NCBI GenBank assembly: GCA_028823145.1
Contig: JAPKCA010000012.1
Span: forward strand, 1 to 36,425
Origin: Flavobacteriales bacterium
GTDB lineage: Bacteria > Bacteroidota > Bacteroidia > Flavobacteriales_D > Sanyastnellaceae
Length of the DNA: 36,425 bases
Direction of reading: 5' to 3'
The translations under genes and the position numbers were made by a program. The notes under the pieces were generated by a model. That model searched no databases, was not told where the DNA came from, and worked only from the letters and a program-made list of their open reading frames with translations. Each line of letters begins with the position of its first letter. The first letter of the stretch is position 1. Positions 17,759 through 26,633 of the stretch are shown here, in pieces.

Positions 17759-19549
17759 ATGGAACGCACCCGGAACTTTTGCATTATTGCCCACATCGAC
17801 CACGGTAAAAGCACCTTGGCAGATCGGCTTCTCCACCTGACGGGGACCATTTCCGACCGCGAATTGCAAGAGCAGACCTTAGATGACATGGACATTGAGC
17901 GGGAACGGGGAATCACCATCAAGAGCCATGCTATTCAAATGGAGTACACGGCTAAAGACGGTCAATCCTACATTTTCAATTTAATCGACACGCCGGGACA
18001 TGTTGATTTCAGCTATGAAGTGTCCCGATCAATTGCGGCTTGCGAAGGCGCTTTGTTGATTGTAGACGCTACACAAGGAATTGAGGCGCAAACCATCTCA
18101 AATCTTTATTTAGCCTTAGATCACGGCTTGGAAATCATTCCAGTCCTGAACAAAATGGATCTGGATTCTGCCGATCCGGAGGTCGTAAGCGATCAAATTG
18201 TCGATCTGATTGGTTGTTCCCTGGAAGACATTATTCCCGCGAGCGGAAAATCTGGGATGGGGGTGCCCGAGATTTTGGAGGCGGTTGTCGCAAGAATTAA
18301 GCCCCCAAAAGGCGACCCAGACGCTCCTTTTCAGGCCATGGTTTTTGATAGTGTCTACAACTCTTTTCGGGGGATCATCGCTTATTTCCGAATTCTCAAT
18401 GGGCGAATTAAAAAAGGCGATTTGGTCAAATTTTTCGCGACAAAAAGTGAATATCACGCTGACGAAATTGGCATCCTCGGGTTGGACTTAAAACCTCGGA
18501 ATGAGCTGTCTGCAGGAAATGTCGGCTACATCATTTCCGGCATCAAAAACGCCAAAGATGTCAAGGTTGGAGACACCCTCACCCTCAAGAACAATCCCTG
18601 TTTAGAGGCTGTCCGCGGATTCGAAGATGTAAAGCCGATGGTTTTCGCCGGAATATACCCCGTCGACACCGAAGACTACGAAGAGCTCAGGGCTTCAATG
18701 GAAAGGCTACAATTGAATGATGCTTCATTGGTATTTGAACCGGAATCCTCTTTGGCGCTCGGGTTTGGTTTTCGGTGTGGGTTTTTGGGAATGCTACACA
18801 TGGAGATTATCCAAGAGCGTTTGGAACGCGAATTTGAGATGACCGTCATCACCACGGTGCCGAACGTGAGCTACCACGCCTACGTCAAGACCGGCGAAAT
18901 GCTCGTGGTCAACAACCCCTCCGATCTCCCTGATCCCAACCAATTGTTGCACGTTGAGGAGCCTTTTATCAAGGCCCAAGTCATTACCAAATCCGAATAC
19001 ATCGGACAGGTGATGAACCTTTGCATTGTCAAGCGTGGCGTGCTCTCAAATCAAGTCTACCTCACCGCCGATCGAGTGGAGCTTTCATTCAGTATGCCGC
19101 TGGGCGAGATCGTTTTCGATTTTTATGACAAGCTCAAATCGGTGTCTCGTGGGTATGCGTCCTTTGATTACTTCCCCGACGAATACAAAGAATCCAAGCT
19201 CGTCAAATTGGACATCATGCTCAACGGAGATCCCGTCGATGCTCTGAGCGCGCTCATACACAAAGACAACGCTTTTGATTTAGGAAAGCGTATTTGCCTT
19301 AAGCTGAAGGAATTAATACCTCGTCAGCAATTCATGATTGCTTTGCAGGCTGCCATCGGTACCAAGATCATTGCGAGGGAAACCATCAAGCCGGTCCGGA
19401 AAGATGTCACGGCAAAATGTTACGGTGGTGACATCACACGGAAACGGAAGCTGCTGGAAAAGCAGAAAAAAGGGAAGAAGCGCATGCGGCAAGTGGGCAA
19501 TGTGGAGGTTCCGCAAAGTGCCTTCCTTGCTGTCCTCAAACTCGATTGA
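17759..19549 (+). CDS. lepA: LepA (EF4), translational GTPase
   Basis: A 596-residue GTPase that acts on the ribosome, reported to aid back-translocation or 30S biogenesis. G1 is AHIDHGKST (residues 11-19), G3 DTPGH (77-81), G4 NKMD (131-134). The LepA-specific C-terminal domain ends [18 protein letters not shown] and [15 protein letters not shown]. Length and start ([14 protein letters not shown]) are standard. The stop codon directly abuts that of convergent rlmN with no base between. Confidence 0.98.
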   Translation: MERTRNFCIIAHIDHGKSTLADRLLHLTGTISDRELQEQTLDDMDIERERGITIKSHAIQMEYTAKDGQSYIFNLIDTPGHVDFSYEVSRSIAACEGALLIVDATQGIEAQTISNLYLALDHGLEIIPVLNKMDLDSADPEVVSDQIVDLIGCSLEDIIPASGKSGMGVPEILEAVVARIKPPKGDPDAPFQAMVFDSVYNSFRGIIAYFRILNGRIKKGDLVKFFATKSEYHADEIGILGLDLKPRNELSAGNVGYIISGIKNAKDVKVGDTLTLKNNPCLEAVRGFEDVKPMVFAGIYPVDTEDYEELRASMERLQLNDASLVFEPESSLALGFGFRCGFLGMLHMEIIQERLEREFEMTVITTVPNVSYHAYVKTGEMLVVNNPSDLPDPNQLLHVEEPFIKAQVITKSEYIGQVMNLCIVKRGVLSNQVYLTADRVELSFSMPLGEIVFDFYDKLKSVSRGYASFDYFPDEYKESKLVKLDIMLNGDPVDALSALIHKDNAFDLGKRICLKLKELIPRQQFMIALQAAIGTKIIARETIKPVRKDVTAKCYGGDITRKRKLLEKQKKGKKRMRQVGNVEVPQSAFLAVLKLD

Positions 19550-20605
19550 TTAATTCGCTTGAGCCGGAGTGTTTTTGTTGGCCAATTGACCACAGGCCGC
19601 GTCGATGTCCTTGCCCCTTGAGCGGCGCAAGTTGACAATGATGTTGCAGTCCTCTAGTAACTTAACGAAATCCTCCACGCGATCCGCTTTGGCCATCTGG
19701 AATTCCGCTGAATCAATGGGGTTGTACTCAATGATGTTCACTTTGCACGGAACATGCTTGCAAAATTCAACCAACTCACGGGCGTCATTCAGCTGGTCGT
19801 TGAACCCATCAAAGATGATGTACTCATACGTGACACGGGTTCCTGTTTTTTCGTAGAAATACCGAACGGCATCCGCCAGCACCTCCAAATTATTGGACTC
19901 GTTGATGGCCATGATGTGGTTCCGCTTGGCATCATTGGCGGCGTGCAATGAGAGGGCTAAGTTGAATCGGACCTCATCGTCCCCTAAGCGTTTAATGGCC
20001 TTGCCAATTCCTGCCGTACTAACGGTGATTCGTTTTGGCGACATCGCCAACCCCGGCTCACCACAGATCCGGTCAATGGACTCCACCACTGCTGAATAAT
20101 TCAAAAGCGGCTCTCCCATGCCCATGTAGACAATGTTGGAAAGGGGCTTGACATAATGATCCATGGCCAATCCGCGGATCATTTCCACTTGATCGTAGAT
20201 TTCTGCGGCCGTCAGGTTCTTCAACAATTTTAGCTTGCCTGTTGCGCAAAATTTGCAGGCTAAACTACATCCCACTTGAGATGATATACACGCCGTCATT
20301 CGCTTGGTAGTCGGAATCAAAACTCCTTCAACTACTTTCCCCACCCCCACATCAAAAGCGCATTTGATGGTTCCGTCTCTGCTGACTTGCTGTTCCGATA
20401 AACGGATCCGAGATAAATCAAACCGCTCTTCCAGTTGGCCTCTGAAGGACTTCGAGAGATTCGACATTTCGCCAAATGATCCGGCCGCATGTGTCCAAAT
20501 CCAATCTTCCAATTGGCGTGCTCGAAATGGCTTTTCTCCCATTTCTGCAACCACCTTATGTAGTTGCTCTTTGCTCAGTTGCCTGATGTCCTCGCGTTGA
20601 TTCAT
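19550..20605 (-). CDS. rlmN: RlmN, 23S rRNA A2503 / tRNA A37 C2-methyltransferase
   Basis: A 351-residue radical-SAM enzyme that methylates C2 of A2503 in 23S rRNA and of A37 in some tRNAs. The radical-SAM cluster cysteines are C113, C117 and C120 (GCSLACKFCATGK), and the second catalytic cysteine is C338 (DIDAACGQL). MGMGEPLLNY and SLHAANDAKRN are further RlmN blocks. The frame is open to a TTG at 20614, but the ATG at 20605 gives MNQREDIRQLSKEQL and lies 6 nt after an exact promoter box that overlaps the TTG. It abuts lepA tail to tail. Confidence 0.96.
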   Translation of the reverse strand: MNQREDIRQLSKEQLHKVVAEMGEKPFRARQLEDWIWTHAAGSFGEMSNLSKSFRGQLEERFDLSRIRLSEQQVSRDGTIKCAFDVGVGKVVEGVLIPTTKRMTACISSQVGCSLACKFCATGKLKLLKNLTAAEIYDQVEMIRGLAMDHYVKPLSNIVYMGMGEPLLNYSAVVESIDRICGEPGLAMSPKRITVSTAGIGKAIKRLGDDEVRFNLALSLHAANDAKRNHIMAINESNNLEVLADAVRYFYEKTGTRVTYEYIIFDGFNDQLNDARELVEFCKHVPCKVNIIEYNPIDSAEFQMAKADRVEDFVKLLEDCNIIVNLRRSRGKDIDAACGQLANKNTPAQAN

Positions 20606-20611
20606 CCACTG

Positions 20612-20619
20612 CAAAGATA
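20612..20619 (-). promoter_or_regulatory. TAnnTTTG promoter box 6 nt before rlmN
   Basis: The minus strand reads TATCTTTG, an exact match, ending 6 nt before the ATG at 20605 and overlapping the alternative TTG. It lies in the 42-nt gap after the LytTR gene, implying that rlmN is transcribed separately with almost no 5' leader. Confidence 0.5.
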
Positions 20620-20647
20620 CGTGGCATAACCTGAGGTTTTTGTACGG

Positions 20648-21454
20648 CTAAGACAACAACCCTTGCGGTTGCTCAGCCGCAACATGAAGAGGCTCCTCTT
20701 CATTTGCCCCAATCATTAAGCCGACCAATCGTTTCCTCACTTCTTCCTTTTTTCGGACAGCGATGGGAACTTGCTTTCCGTTTGGCAAAATCAATGTGCC
20801 GCTTCGATGGCTATACGATTGAACAGCTGCCAGCCGGACCAAAAACGAATTATGGACACGACAAAAAAGCGAATCACTCAGCATCTCCTCAACTCGCTTC
20901 AGGTTCTTTGACACTGTAATCCGTTTGCCCGAAAGCAAGTAAAGGGTGGAGTAACTGCCTGATGCTTCGATATATAGGATCTCCGCGTGGCGAATGAAGT
21001 AACGTTGACCTGATGTGATGAGTTCGACTCTTTTTCCGCCAGCTGGGGTTTTTTGATCCCCCGCATCAGGGTCCACCCGAAGAGTGTGTGTAATGCGTTT
21101 AGCACACGTCTTCAAGTCCATTGCGTCGACCGGTTTTAGCAAATAGTCGAACGCTTGTTTCCTTAAAGCCTCCACCGCGTACTCATGATAGGTCGTACAA
21201 AAAACCACATAAAACGTCCTTTCCGCAAATCGATCCAACAGCTGAAGACCCGTTTCATGGGGCATTCGGACGTCCAAAAACACCACTTCAGGGGACAGCT
21301 CTTGGATCAGGAGATACGCTTCCGCAGCGGAACTGGCTGTTTGGACAATTTGAAAGTGAGGGCAATGCTTCTCTATTTGGCGGCAAATGGCCTGACGAGC
21401 CGGCATTTCATCATCCACGACCAAGCAGCGAATAGGTTGATTCATAGCAATCAT
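20648..21454 (-). CDS. LytTR-family response regulator
   Basis: A 268-residue two-component regulator. Residues 7-125 form a receiver domain with acidic pair D14/D15, phospho-acceptor D61 (VVFLDVRMP) and K107 (YLLKPVD). Residues about 145-250 form a LytTR DNA-binding domain (RYFIRHAEILYIEASGSY, FCRVHNSFLVRL, PIAVRKKEEVRKRL). A short acidic tail follows. A second in-frame ATG at 21443-21445 is also possible. In Bacteroidetes such regulators usually pair with an adjacent membrane histidine kinase; none is in this window, so it looks like an orphan. A possible box lies at 21474-21481. Confidence 0.93.
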   Translation of the reverse strand: MIAMNQPIRCLVVDDEMPARQAICRQIEKHCPHFQIVQTASSAAEAYLLIQELSPEVVFLDVRMPHETGLQLLDRFAERTFYVVFCTTYHEYAVEALRKQAFDYLLKPVDAMDLKTCAKRITHTLRVDPDAGDQKTPAGGKRVELITSGQRYFIRHAEILYIEASGSYSTLYLLSGKRITVSKNLKRVEEMLSDSLFCRVHNSFLVRLAAVQSYSHRSGTLILPNGKQVPIAVRKKEEVRKRLVGLMIGANEEEPLHVAAEQPQGLLS

Positions 21455-21473
21455 GTCTTAGAATAGGTGCCAC

Positions 21474-21481
21474 CAAAGCAA
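21474..21481 (-). promoter_or_regulatory. Weak promoter box (TTGCTTTG) before the LytTR regulator
   Basis: The minus strand reads TTGCTTTG, one mismatch to TAnnTTTG, ending 19 nt before the first ATG of the response regulator. The support is modest. Confidence 0.25.
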
Positions 21482-21505
21482 CGCATATCTCGCTTTCCTA
21501 GGATC

Positions 21506-21534
21506 AATTCTTTTGCGCATGGGGCACAAGAATT
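21506..21534. repeat. Inverted repeat between serine hydrolase and LytTR regulator
   Basis: Perfect 7-bp arms AATTCTT (21506-21512) and AAGAATT (21528-21534) enclose a partly complementary interior that can extend the stem past a two-base bulge. It lies 10 nt after the serine hydrolase stop. No U-run follows on either strand, so it could be a factor-dependent end signal, a transcript-stabilising hairpin or an operator. Confidence 0.4.
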
Positions 21535-21544
21535 CATGGTCGTC

Positions 21545-22708
21545 CTATCCCCGCTTCTCCACTACCCGCAATCCCATTTCGAGGCATCGGTAAATGTCGT
21601 TCGGTAATTCCCCGCGCTTGGCTTTCAATTTATCGTATCCCGTTCGGACAACTACCAAATCCAAGGCTGGAACAGAAATCACCATCTGACCGCGCAGCCC
21701 CTCCATGCAACTGAACGAATCTCCCGTAGATGTTTTTCCCAACCAAATTTGGTATCCATAATGCGTCGCGTCGCATTCTTCTGTCAAGTCAGCAATGGGC
21801 GTGACCAATTGGCTCATGAATGTTGGGCTGATCAGGGTGTCCCCGTTCCAAACGCCCGAGTGATTGATCAGCTTTCCAAATCTCGCATAATCCCGAGTGG
21901 TGGCATAAAATTGAGCAAAACAGCGTTCCACGCCGCCCTCTTCATCCGGTGCGTCCAGTCCCCAAAAGGCATCCTGTTCAGCACCCATTGGCTGCCATAG
22001 ACCTCGTTCAATCCATTCGCTCAAAGAGCCCTTGCCCAAGCTAGCCAAAGTCTCCTCCAACAACATCGTATTTCCTCCCTCGTATTTCCAGCGCTCTCCC
22101 GGTGTGTCCGTCACCCGATATGGTTGAGCCAATTCTCGAATATCCGATCGATAATACGCTTTGGCCATAAATCCGAATGGGCTATCATAGCTCTCTCCAA
22201 AGGGGATGTGAGAGCGCATTTGAAGCAACTCCTGAACGGTCAGGCCCATTCCATTTTCACCTTCAAATCGAGGTAAGTATTGGGCCAATGGAGCGTTCAA
22301 ATCAATCAAGCCTTGATCCGATGCAAGGCCTATGGCCATGGCCACCACCGTTTTGCAAGCCGAAAATGAGTTGGTCAAACTCAATAAATCGTGGCCTCTC
22401 CAATAGCGCTCATACAAAACCGTGTCTTGTTGCATCACCAACATGCTCGCCGATTTGAAATCCTGATGCCAAGCCAGGTCCTCTTCTGAAAGAGCTTCCC
22501 CCGTAACGACATCCATGGGCCACGGCGCTGGTTGAGCAGAAGCGTGCAACGTGCGCGTATCTCGGAATTCCAGGTCGTCGATGTTCGAGTTTTTCCAACC
22601 ACGGAAATACGTCTCGCGAACGCCTCCCCAGATGTAGTCATGATTGGTCAAATAGGACAACGTCACCAACCCCAAAATCGACCACAAAACAATCCGAATT
22701 TTACGCAT
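21545..22708 (-). CDS. Serine hydrolase, class C beta-lactamase / NylB-like family
   Basis: A 387-residue membrane-anchored or exported protein. Residues 5-21 are a hydrophobic segment (IRIVLWSILGLVTLSYL). The beta-lactamase fold is shown by the SxxK motif SACK (S116, K119), the tyrosine of WKYEGGN (Y209) and a late glycine-rich strand MEGLRGQMVISVPALDLVVV. These enzymes include D-Ala-D-Ala peptidases, esterases and 6-aminohexanoate-dimer hydrolases; the substrate cannot be told. The frame opens at GTG 22711; ATG 22708 directly follows and is preferred. The gap to lipB (43 nt) contains a palindrome. Confidence 0.88.
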   Translation of the reverse strand: MRKIRIVLWSILGLVTLSYLTNHDYIWGGVRETYFRGWKNSNIDDLEFRDTRTLHASAQPAPWPMDVVTGEALSEEDLAWHQDFKSASMLVMQQDTVLYERYWRGHDLLSLTNSFSACKTVVAMAIGLASDQGLIDLNAPLAQYLPRFEGENGMGLTVQELLQMRSHIPFGESYDSPFGFMAKAYYRSDIRELAQPYRVTDTPGERWKYEGGNTMLLEETLASLGKGSLSEWIERGLWQPMGAEQDAFWGLDAPDEEGGVERCFAQFYATTRDYARFGKLINHSGVWNGDTLISPTFMSQLVTPIADLTEECDATHYGYQIWLGKTSTGDSFSCMEGLRGQMVISVPALDLVVVRTGYDKLKAKRGELPNDIYRCLEMGLRVVEKRG

Positions 22709-22718
22709 CACTTAATTT

Positions 22719-22738
22719 TTTTACGAATGTCCGTAAAA
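22719..22738. repeat. Palindrome between lipB and the serine hydrolase gene
   Basis: Perfect 7-bp arms TTTTACG and CGTAAAA flank a 6-nt centre, just upstream of the serine hydrolase start. The leftward transcript shows no U-run after it, so an operator site is as plausible as a transcript hairpin. No regulator is assigned. Confidence 0.45.
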
Positions 22739-22754
22739 GACCCTTATCATTTTC

Positions 22755-23486
22755 CTATTCAATCAAATTCCATTCAAACAAGTCGCTTAGGTGTTGCTTT
22801 AGCAATCCGGAAGCCTTTTCAAATTCAATGGGATGTCCACATTCCTTGGCAAGCGAAGTGACTCCCCTATCCTGTAGGCCACAAGGAACAATGAGATCGA
22901 AAAAATGGAGATCGGTGTTGACATTGAAGGCAAAGCCATGCATCGTCACCCACCGAGAACACTTCACTCCCAAAGCTGCTATTTTTCGAGCTCCCAAGCC
23001 CAATTCCGGGTTCACCCAAACACCTGTCAAGCCCTCAATTCTTCCTGTTTCAACGCCAAAATCTCTGCACGTGAGAATGATCGCCTCTTCCAGCATCCTC
23101 ATGTACTTTCCGATATCCGTATAGAATTGTTCCAAGTCGAGAATGGGGTACCCGACCAACTGACCGGGTCCGTGATACGTAATGTCTCCTCCGCGATTGA
23201 TGGGAAAATATTCAACCCCCAATTGCGCCAAATGTTCCTCTGTGGCAACCACGTGACTTGCATTTCCTGTTTTACCCAAGGTCAACACGTGGGGGTGCTC
23301 AACGAACAATAAGTGACTGTCCGGAAGAGCCAAATCAGAATCTGCAGGCACCTCAGCTCCCTCTACGTTCGCATTTCTTCGGGCTATTTTCCGTTGAATG
23401 ATCCCCTGCATCAATTCCTCCTGAATCGCCCATGTCGGTGCGTACGAAGAAGAACCGAGCTCCTGAAATCGAACGCGACGTGTCAT
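22755..23486 (-). CDS. lipB: LipB, octanoyl-ACP:protein octanoyltransferase
   Basis: A 243-residue cytosolic enzyme that moves octanoate from acyl carrier protein onto lipoyl domains, the first step of lipoate synthesis. The signature RGGDITYHGPGQL spans residues 98-110, the catalytic lysine is K168 (GARKIAALGVK) and the acyl-thioester cysteine is C202 (VPCGLQDRGVTSL). An insert of about 15 residues near residues 36-52 is longer than in E. coli. Its ATG overlaps the stop of the SIS-domain gene by 4 nt, so it is coupled to it. LipA, the Fe-S enzyme acting next, is not in the window. Confidence 0.96.
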   Translation of the reverse strand: MTRRVRFQELGSSSYAPTWAIQEELMQGIIQRKIARRNANVEGAEVPADSDLALPDSHLLFVEHPHVLTLGKTGNASHVVATEEHLAQLGVEYFPINRGGDITYHGPGQLVGYPILDLEQFYTDIGKYMRMLEEAIILTCRDFGVETGRIEGLTGVWVNPELGLGARKIAALGVKCSRWVTMHGFAFNVNTDLHFFDLIVPCGLQDRGVTSLAKECGHPIEFEKASGLLKQHLSDLFEWNLIE

Positions 23487-24481
23487 CGTGGAATTTGCGA
23501 AAGGGCGGATTTCAAGCGGTCAATGTTGCGGATGTCAACCGGATTGGTCTCCGATCTTTCAGCCAACAATAAGCTGGTCCAATCACCGAGATGCACCAAG
23601 TCGAAGAACCGCAAAATTGCATCATCCCCATCCCCTTCCACCACCACAACATCCGCTCCTTGCTCTCTGAATATTTCCATGCAAACATCCATGCGAACGC
23701 GGGTTCGCGGATGATCTTCCGGTGTTTGAATCACCACGGCCACATACCGGTCATCGGCTCCTTCCCAACCCACCAATTCATTGTGATTCATCTCTGGAAA
23801 CACATGGTGGCTGCACAGGAGTTTGCTGTTTTCGTTCAGCTGTTGCCTCCACCGAATGATTAGCCCCTCTTGAGCTGCATCACTGTACAATAAAGCCTCT
23901 TTGCCTTCCAAAAGATCAGCAAGAGATCCTGCCCGTTCTAGGATGTTGGTTTGATTCGATGACAAATAATCACCGACCCTTCCAAAAGAAGTGCGCTGAG
24001 AATCGGAGGCCAAACCGGCAGCGCACAACACATGGAAAACACTGGTAAAGGCATACCCGAATTGAGACCGTGGTGGCTGACCGCCTGGGATCTGTACCGC
24101 GGACCAACCATTCGATTTGACCCGGTCCCATAGTTGTCCCCCAGAAGTAATCGCCACAATGCGAGCACCGCGCTGGTGAGCAGCGTCCAATGCCATCAAC
24201 GTCTCTTCAGTATTTCCTGAATAGCTGCATGCGATCACGAGCGTGTCAGAACCGACCCAGCCTGGAACATTGTAATCAGAATTGGCTTGAATGGGAACAG
24301 GGCTCGTTCCGGCCAACATCCGTGAGGCAATAACCCCGCTAATCCCACTGCCTCCCATACCCAACACCAATGCCCCTGTGGGTTTCCATCCCCCAAAATC
24401 GATGGGAGAGCGCTCCACGATACTCCACGCATCGCGCATTTGGTCTGGGAACTCGGTAATCAAACGACGCATCAATTCCAT
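23483..24481 (-). CDS. SIS-domain phosphosugar isomerase (phosphoglucose/phosphomannose isomerase-like)
   Basis: A 332-residue protein of the bifunctional phosphoglucose/phosphomannose isomerase type, expected to interconvert fructose-6-phosphate with glucose- or mannose-6-phosphate. The sugar-phosphate loops are GMGGSGISG (residues 41-49) and CSYSGNTEE (85-93), and the conserved MNHNELVGWEG block supplies the catalytic glutamate region typical of this class. An internal ATG (24470-24472) is an alternative start. It begins 6 nt after the TonB receptor stop and overlaps lipB by 4 nt, so all three are probably one transcript. Isomerase specificity is inferred from family only. Confidence 0.88.
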   Translation of the reverse strand: MELMRRLITEFPDQMRDAWSIVERSPIDFGGWKPTGALVLGMGGSGISGVIASRMLAGTSPVPIQANSDYNVPGWVGSDTLVIACSYSGNTEETLMALDAAHQRGARIVAITSGGQLWDRVKSNGWSAVQIPGGQPPRSQFGYAFTSVFHVLCAAGLASDSQRTSFGRVGDYLSSNQTNILERAGSLADLLEGKEALLYSDAAQEGLIIRWRQQLNENSKLLCSHHVFPEMNHNELVGWEGADDRYVAVVIQTPEDHPRTRVRMDVCMEIFREQGADVVVVEGDGDDAILRFFDLVHLGDWTSLLLAERSETNPVDIRNIDRLKSALSQIPR

Positions 24482-24487
24482 GAAAAA

Positions 24488-26551
24488 TCAGTTAAACGAG
24501 GGTTTTATTCCCCGGATATCAAAGGTAAGGCCCAAACGGAAGTGCATCCCAGGCTGTAAAACCTGCCCCAAATCCATGTATTGCTGATCCAAAACATTCT
24601 CCACCCGGAAGGAAGTATGAATGTGCGAATCCGATCCCCAAGAACGCTTCAAGGTGAGTCCCAATAAATGCACCTGAGTGCCCGGAACCTCATTAGAGTC
24701 CCTGCGCTCTTGATGGCTGTAGCGTATCGCCAAACCCACATCTGATGGAAGTTTCCATTCGGTCACGGCATCCAACTTGTACTTCAGGAAATTCAACACA
24801 TAGACGGATTCAGCCCCTTCTGATTCCCGATTGGCATCCAGCCAAGTCCCGGACAATCGAACGCTTCGGAGAAGACCGCTCATTGATTTGATTGTCATCG
24901 CCAAGTCTCCGCCTCTAAATTCTGTCGCTGATAAATTGGTGGCTTGGTAAACCTCTGAGCCAAGGTATTTCACCCAATCAATCAAATTTTCTCCTTGGCG
25001 AACAAAAGCAGACCCCTCTACCATTATCCAATATCGAAATCCATTTGGCTCAGAGGACCAGCGAACACCCACTTCCGCTTGATCCGCCCATTCCGGCTTC
25101 AAGGAGTCACTTCCCATCGCTCCGCCCACCGTGTAATACAATTCAGTAAATGACGGGTGACGCACAGAGCGACCAGCAGAAGCAAAAGCTACCCAATTCC
25201 CATCCTGACCAAAACGATATCTCACGTCAGCTGATGGCAGTGCGCGCCATCCAAAGCGGCTGTTTCCGTTGACTCCTGCGGTTGCAGAAATAGCCATGTT
25301 ATTGCCCGAATTCACCCACTTCCACGACGTGAATGCATCCAAATTCGTGCGGCGATCTCCAAGCGGAAATACCTCAGGCGCTCCTGGTTGGGTCGATCCC
25401 AAACGATTGCTTTGGATGACCTCTTCGCGGACATCAAGCGCTGTAGTCCATGTGCTTTGTTCTCCAAACCATTGGAATTTGGCGTTCACCGCTCCGGTCA
25501 AGGAACGATGCTGATTGGCCCCTTTGTACCATGATGCTCCTGGCGCGTAAACGCCAGCCGTATCAGCTTGGGTGGATGGCGCCAATGGCGGACGTACATA
25601 AAAACCATCATCCGTCAGCTCATACCAGTCCGAACCTTCCCTGTACAGTTCAAAACGATCGCGATGATACCGCGCATGGGCCCCCGCACTTGCCTTCCAT
25701 GACGCTGACTGAGTCTCCCAGTTGAGTTGAGCAACCGCGGCTTTCGTTACCTCGAACTGATCTGGATACGTCGATGTATAAAAATTTTGAGCTCCGAACG
25801 CTTTGTCCTCCAGCGCGACCAATCCATTCCACCGATGAGGACCATTGGACCAATCGGCATTCCACATGGCCCGTGTGATTTGCGCGTCGCTGTTTAAGAT
25901 GTGACCATTGGTTTGAGCACGGCTGAGGCTGATTCGTTGACGAAATCCGCCATCTACGATATCTGCATGCAACCGAAGGCGATTCCATCCAAAACTTCCC
26001 CCTTCAATCGAGGCTGAAGCAGCCGTTTCTTCGACGGGCGTATTCGTACGCAAATGAATGGATCCGGCAAAAGCCCCTGCGCCGGCCATAGCTCCGGAAC
26101 CACTTCGAACCACTTCAACATGACTCAAATCTTCTGGATCGATGGGAATGTTCATTAGATGGTGACCCGTGTGAGGGGCGCTCCAGCGCATACCATTGAC
26201 CAACAACGCTGTCTGTTCAAACGTACCGCCGCGGATGCTCACATCGCTTTGTATCCCCCAAGCGCCACGATTTCGAATATCCACCCCTGTGACATACTCC
26301 AAAGCATCCGTAACCGAAACCGTTGACTCTAGTTCGCTCGCGGATAAAATTGCTGTGGCCTTCGGGGCATCCGTCTTTGCAATGTCATCAAAGCTTGTAC
26401 CCACCGAAACTTGAGCTTCTGCCAATAAAACCAGCGGGACAATCGCGTTGGTGCTATCGGCGAATTGAGCATGAGTTTGCTGGAGCCCTGTTGAGACCAA
26501 TAGGACCCACAACGCAAAGGGTTTGCATCGAAATATTCTTATCGTATTCAT
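24488..26551 (-). CDS. TonB-dependent outer-membrane receptor
   Basis: A 687-residue outer-membrane transporter. Residues 1-29 form a signal peptide ending THAQ. The plug domain (about 60-170) includes SELESTVSVTDALEYVTGVD, SDVSIRGGTFEQTALLVNG and VEVVRSGSGAMAGAGAFAG, followed by a 22-strand barrel region with alternating aromatic strands to the C-terminus. There is no N-terminal carboxypeptidase-like domain and no SusD partner, so it belongs to the siderophore/vitamin receptor type rather than SusC glycan type. The substrate is unknown; the C-terminal QQYMDLGQVLQPGMHF is reminiscent of BtuB-like receptors, but this is weak. It heads an operon with the SIS isomerase and lipB. Confidence 0.93.
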   Translation of the reverse strand: MNTIRIFRCKPFALWVLLVSTGLQQTHAQFADSTNAIVPLVLLAEAQVSVGTSFDDIAKTDAPKATAILSASELESTVSVTDALEYVTGVDIRNRGAWGIQSDVSIRGGTFEQTALLVNGMRWSAPHTGHHLMNIPIDPEDLSHVEVVRSGSGAMAGAGAFAGSIHLRTNTPVEETAASASIEGGSFGWNRLRLHADIVDGGFRQRISLSRAQTNGHILNSDAQITRAMWNADWSNGPHRWNGLVALEDKAFGAQNFYTSTYPDQFEVTKAAVAQLNWETQSASWKASAGAHARYHRDRFELYREGSDWYELTDDGFYVRPPLAPSTQADTAGVYAPGASWYKGANQHRSLTGAVNAKFQWFGEQSTWTTALDVREEVIQSNRLGSTQPGAPEVFPLGDRRTNLDAFTSWKWVNSGNNMAISATAGVNGNSRFGWRALPSADVRYRFGQDGNWVAFASAGRSVRHPSFTELYYTVGGAMGSDSLKPEWADQAEVGVRWSSEPNGFRYWIMVEGSAFVRQGENLIDWVKYLGSEVYQATNLSATEFRGGDLAMTIKSMSGLLRSVRLSGTWLDANRESEGAESVYVLNFLKYKLDAVTEWKLPSDVGLAIRYSHQERRDSNEVPGTQVHLLGLTLKRSWGSDSHIHTSFRVENVLDQQYMDLGQVLQPGMHFRLGLTFDIRGIKPSFN

Positions 26552-26569
26552 GGAGAAAAGTTGCTGCTA

Positions 26570-26577
26570 CAAACCTA
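26570..26577 (-). promoter_or_regulatory. TAnnTTTG promoter box of the TonB receptor operon
   Basis: The minus strand reads TAGGTTTG, an exact match, ending 18 nt before the receptor ATG. It diverges from the lysS box 44 nt away. No Fur-box palindrome was recognised. Confidence 0.5.
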
Positions 26578-26621
26578 CAACTCCCCGTCCAAGAAGAAAC
26601 CATTCAGTCCCGAGCGCGACG

Positions 26622-26629
26622 TACCTTTG
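26622..26629 (+). promoter_or_regulatory. TAnnTTTG promoter box 4 nt before lysS
   Basis: An exact TACCTTTG ends 4 nt before the lysS ATG at 26634, implying that transcription starts at or next to the start codon. The longer open frame (from 26523) would include this box and the whole divergent promoter region, which argues against that start. Confidence 0.5.
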
Positions 26630-26633
26630 TCGC

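Noticed and set aside
20650-20690. Hairpin TTGCGG/CCGCAA at the 3' end of the LytTR gene
   Set aside because: Within coding sequence, short, and not followed by a proper U-run.
26523-26633. N-terminal extension of lysS
   Set aside because: It would contain the divergent promoter region and overlap the TonB receptor start; the family N-terminus begins at 26634.
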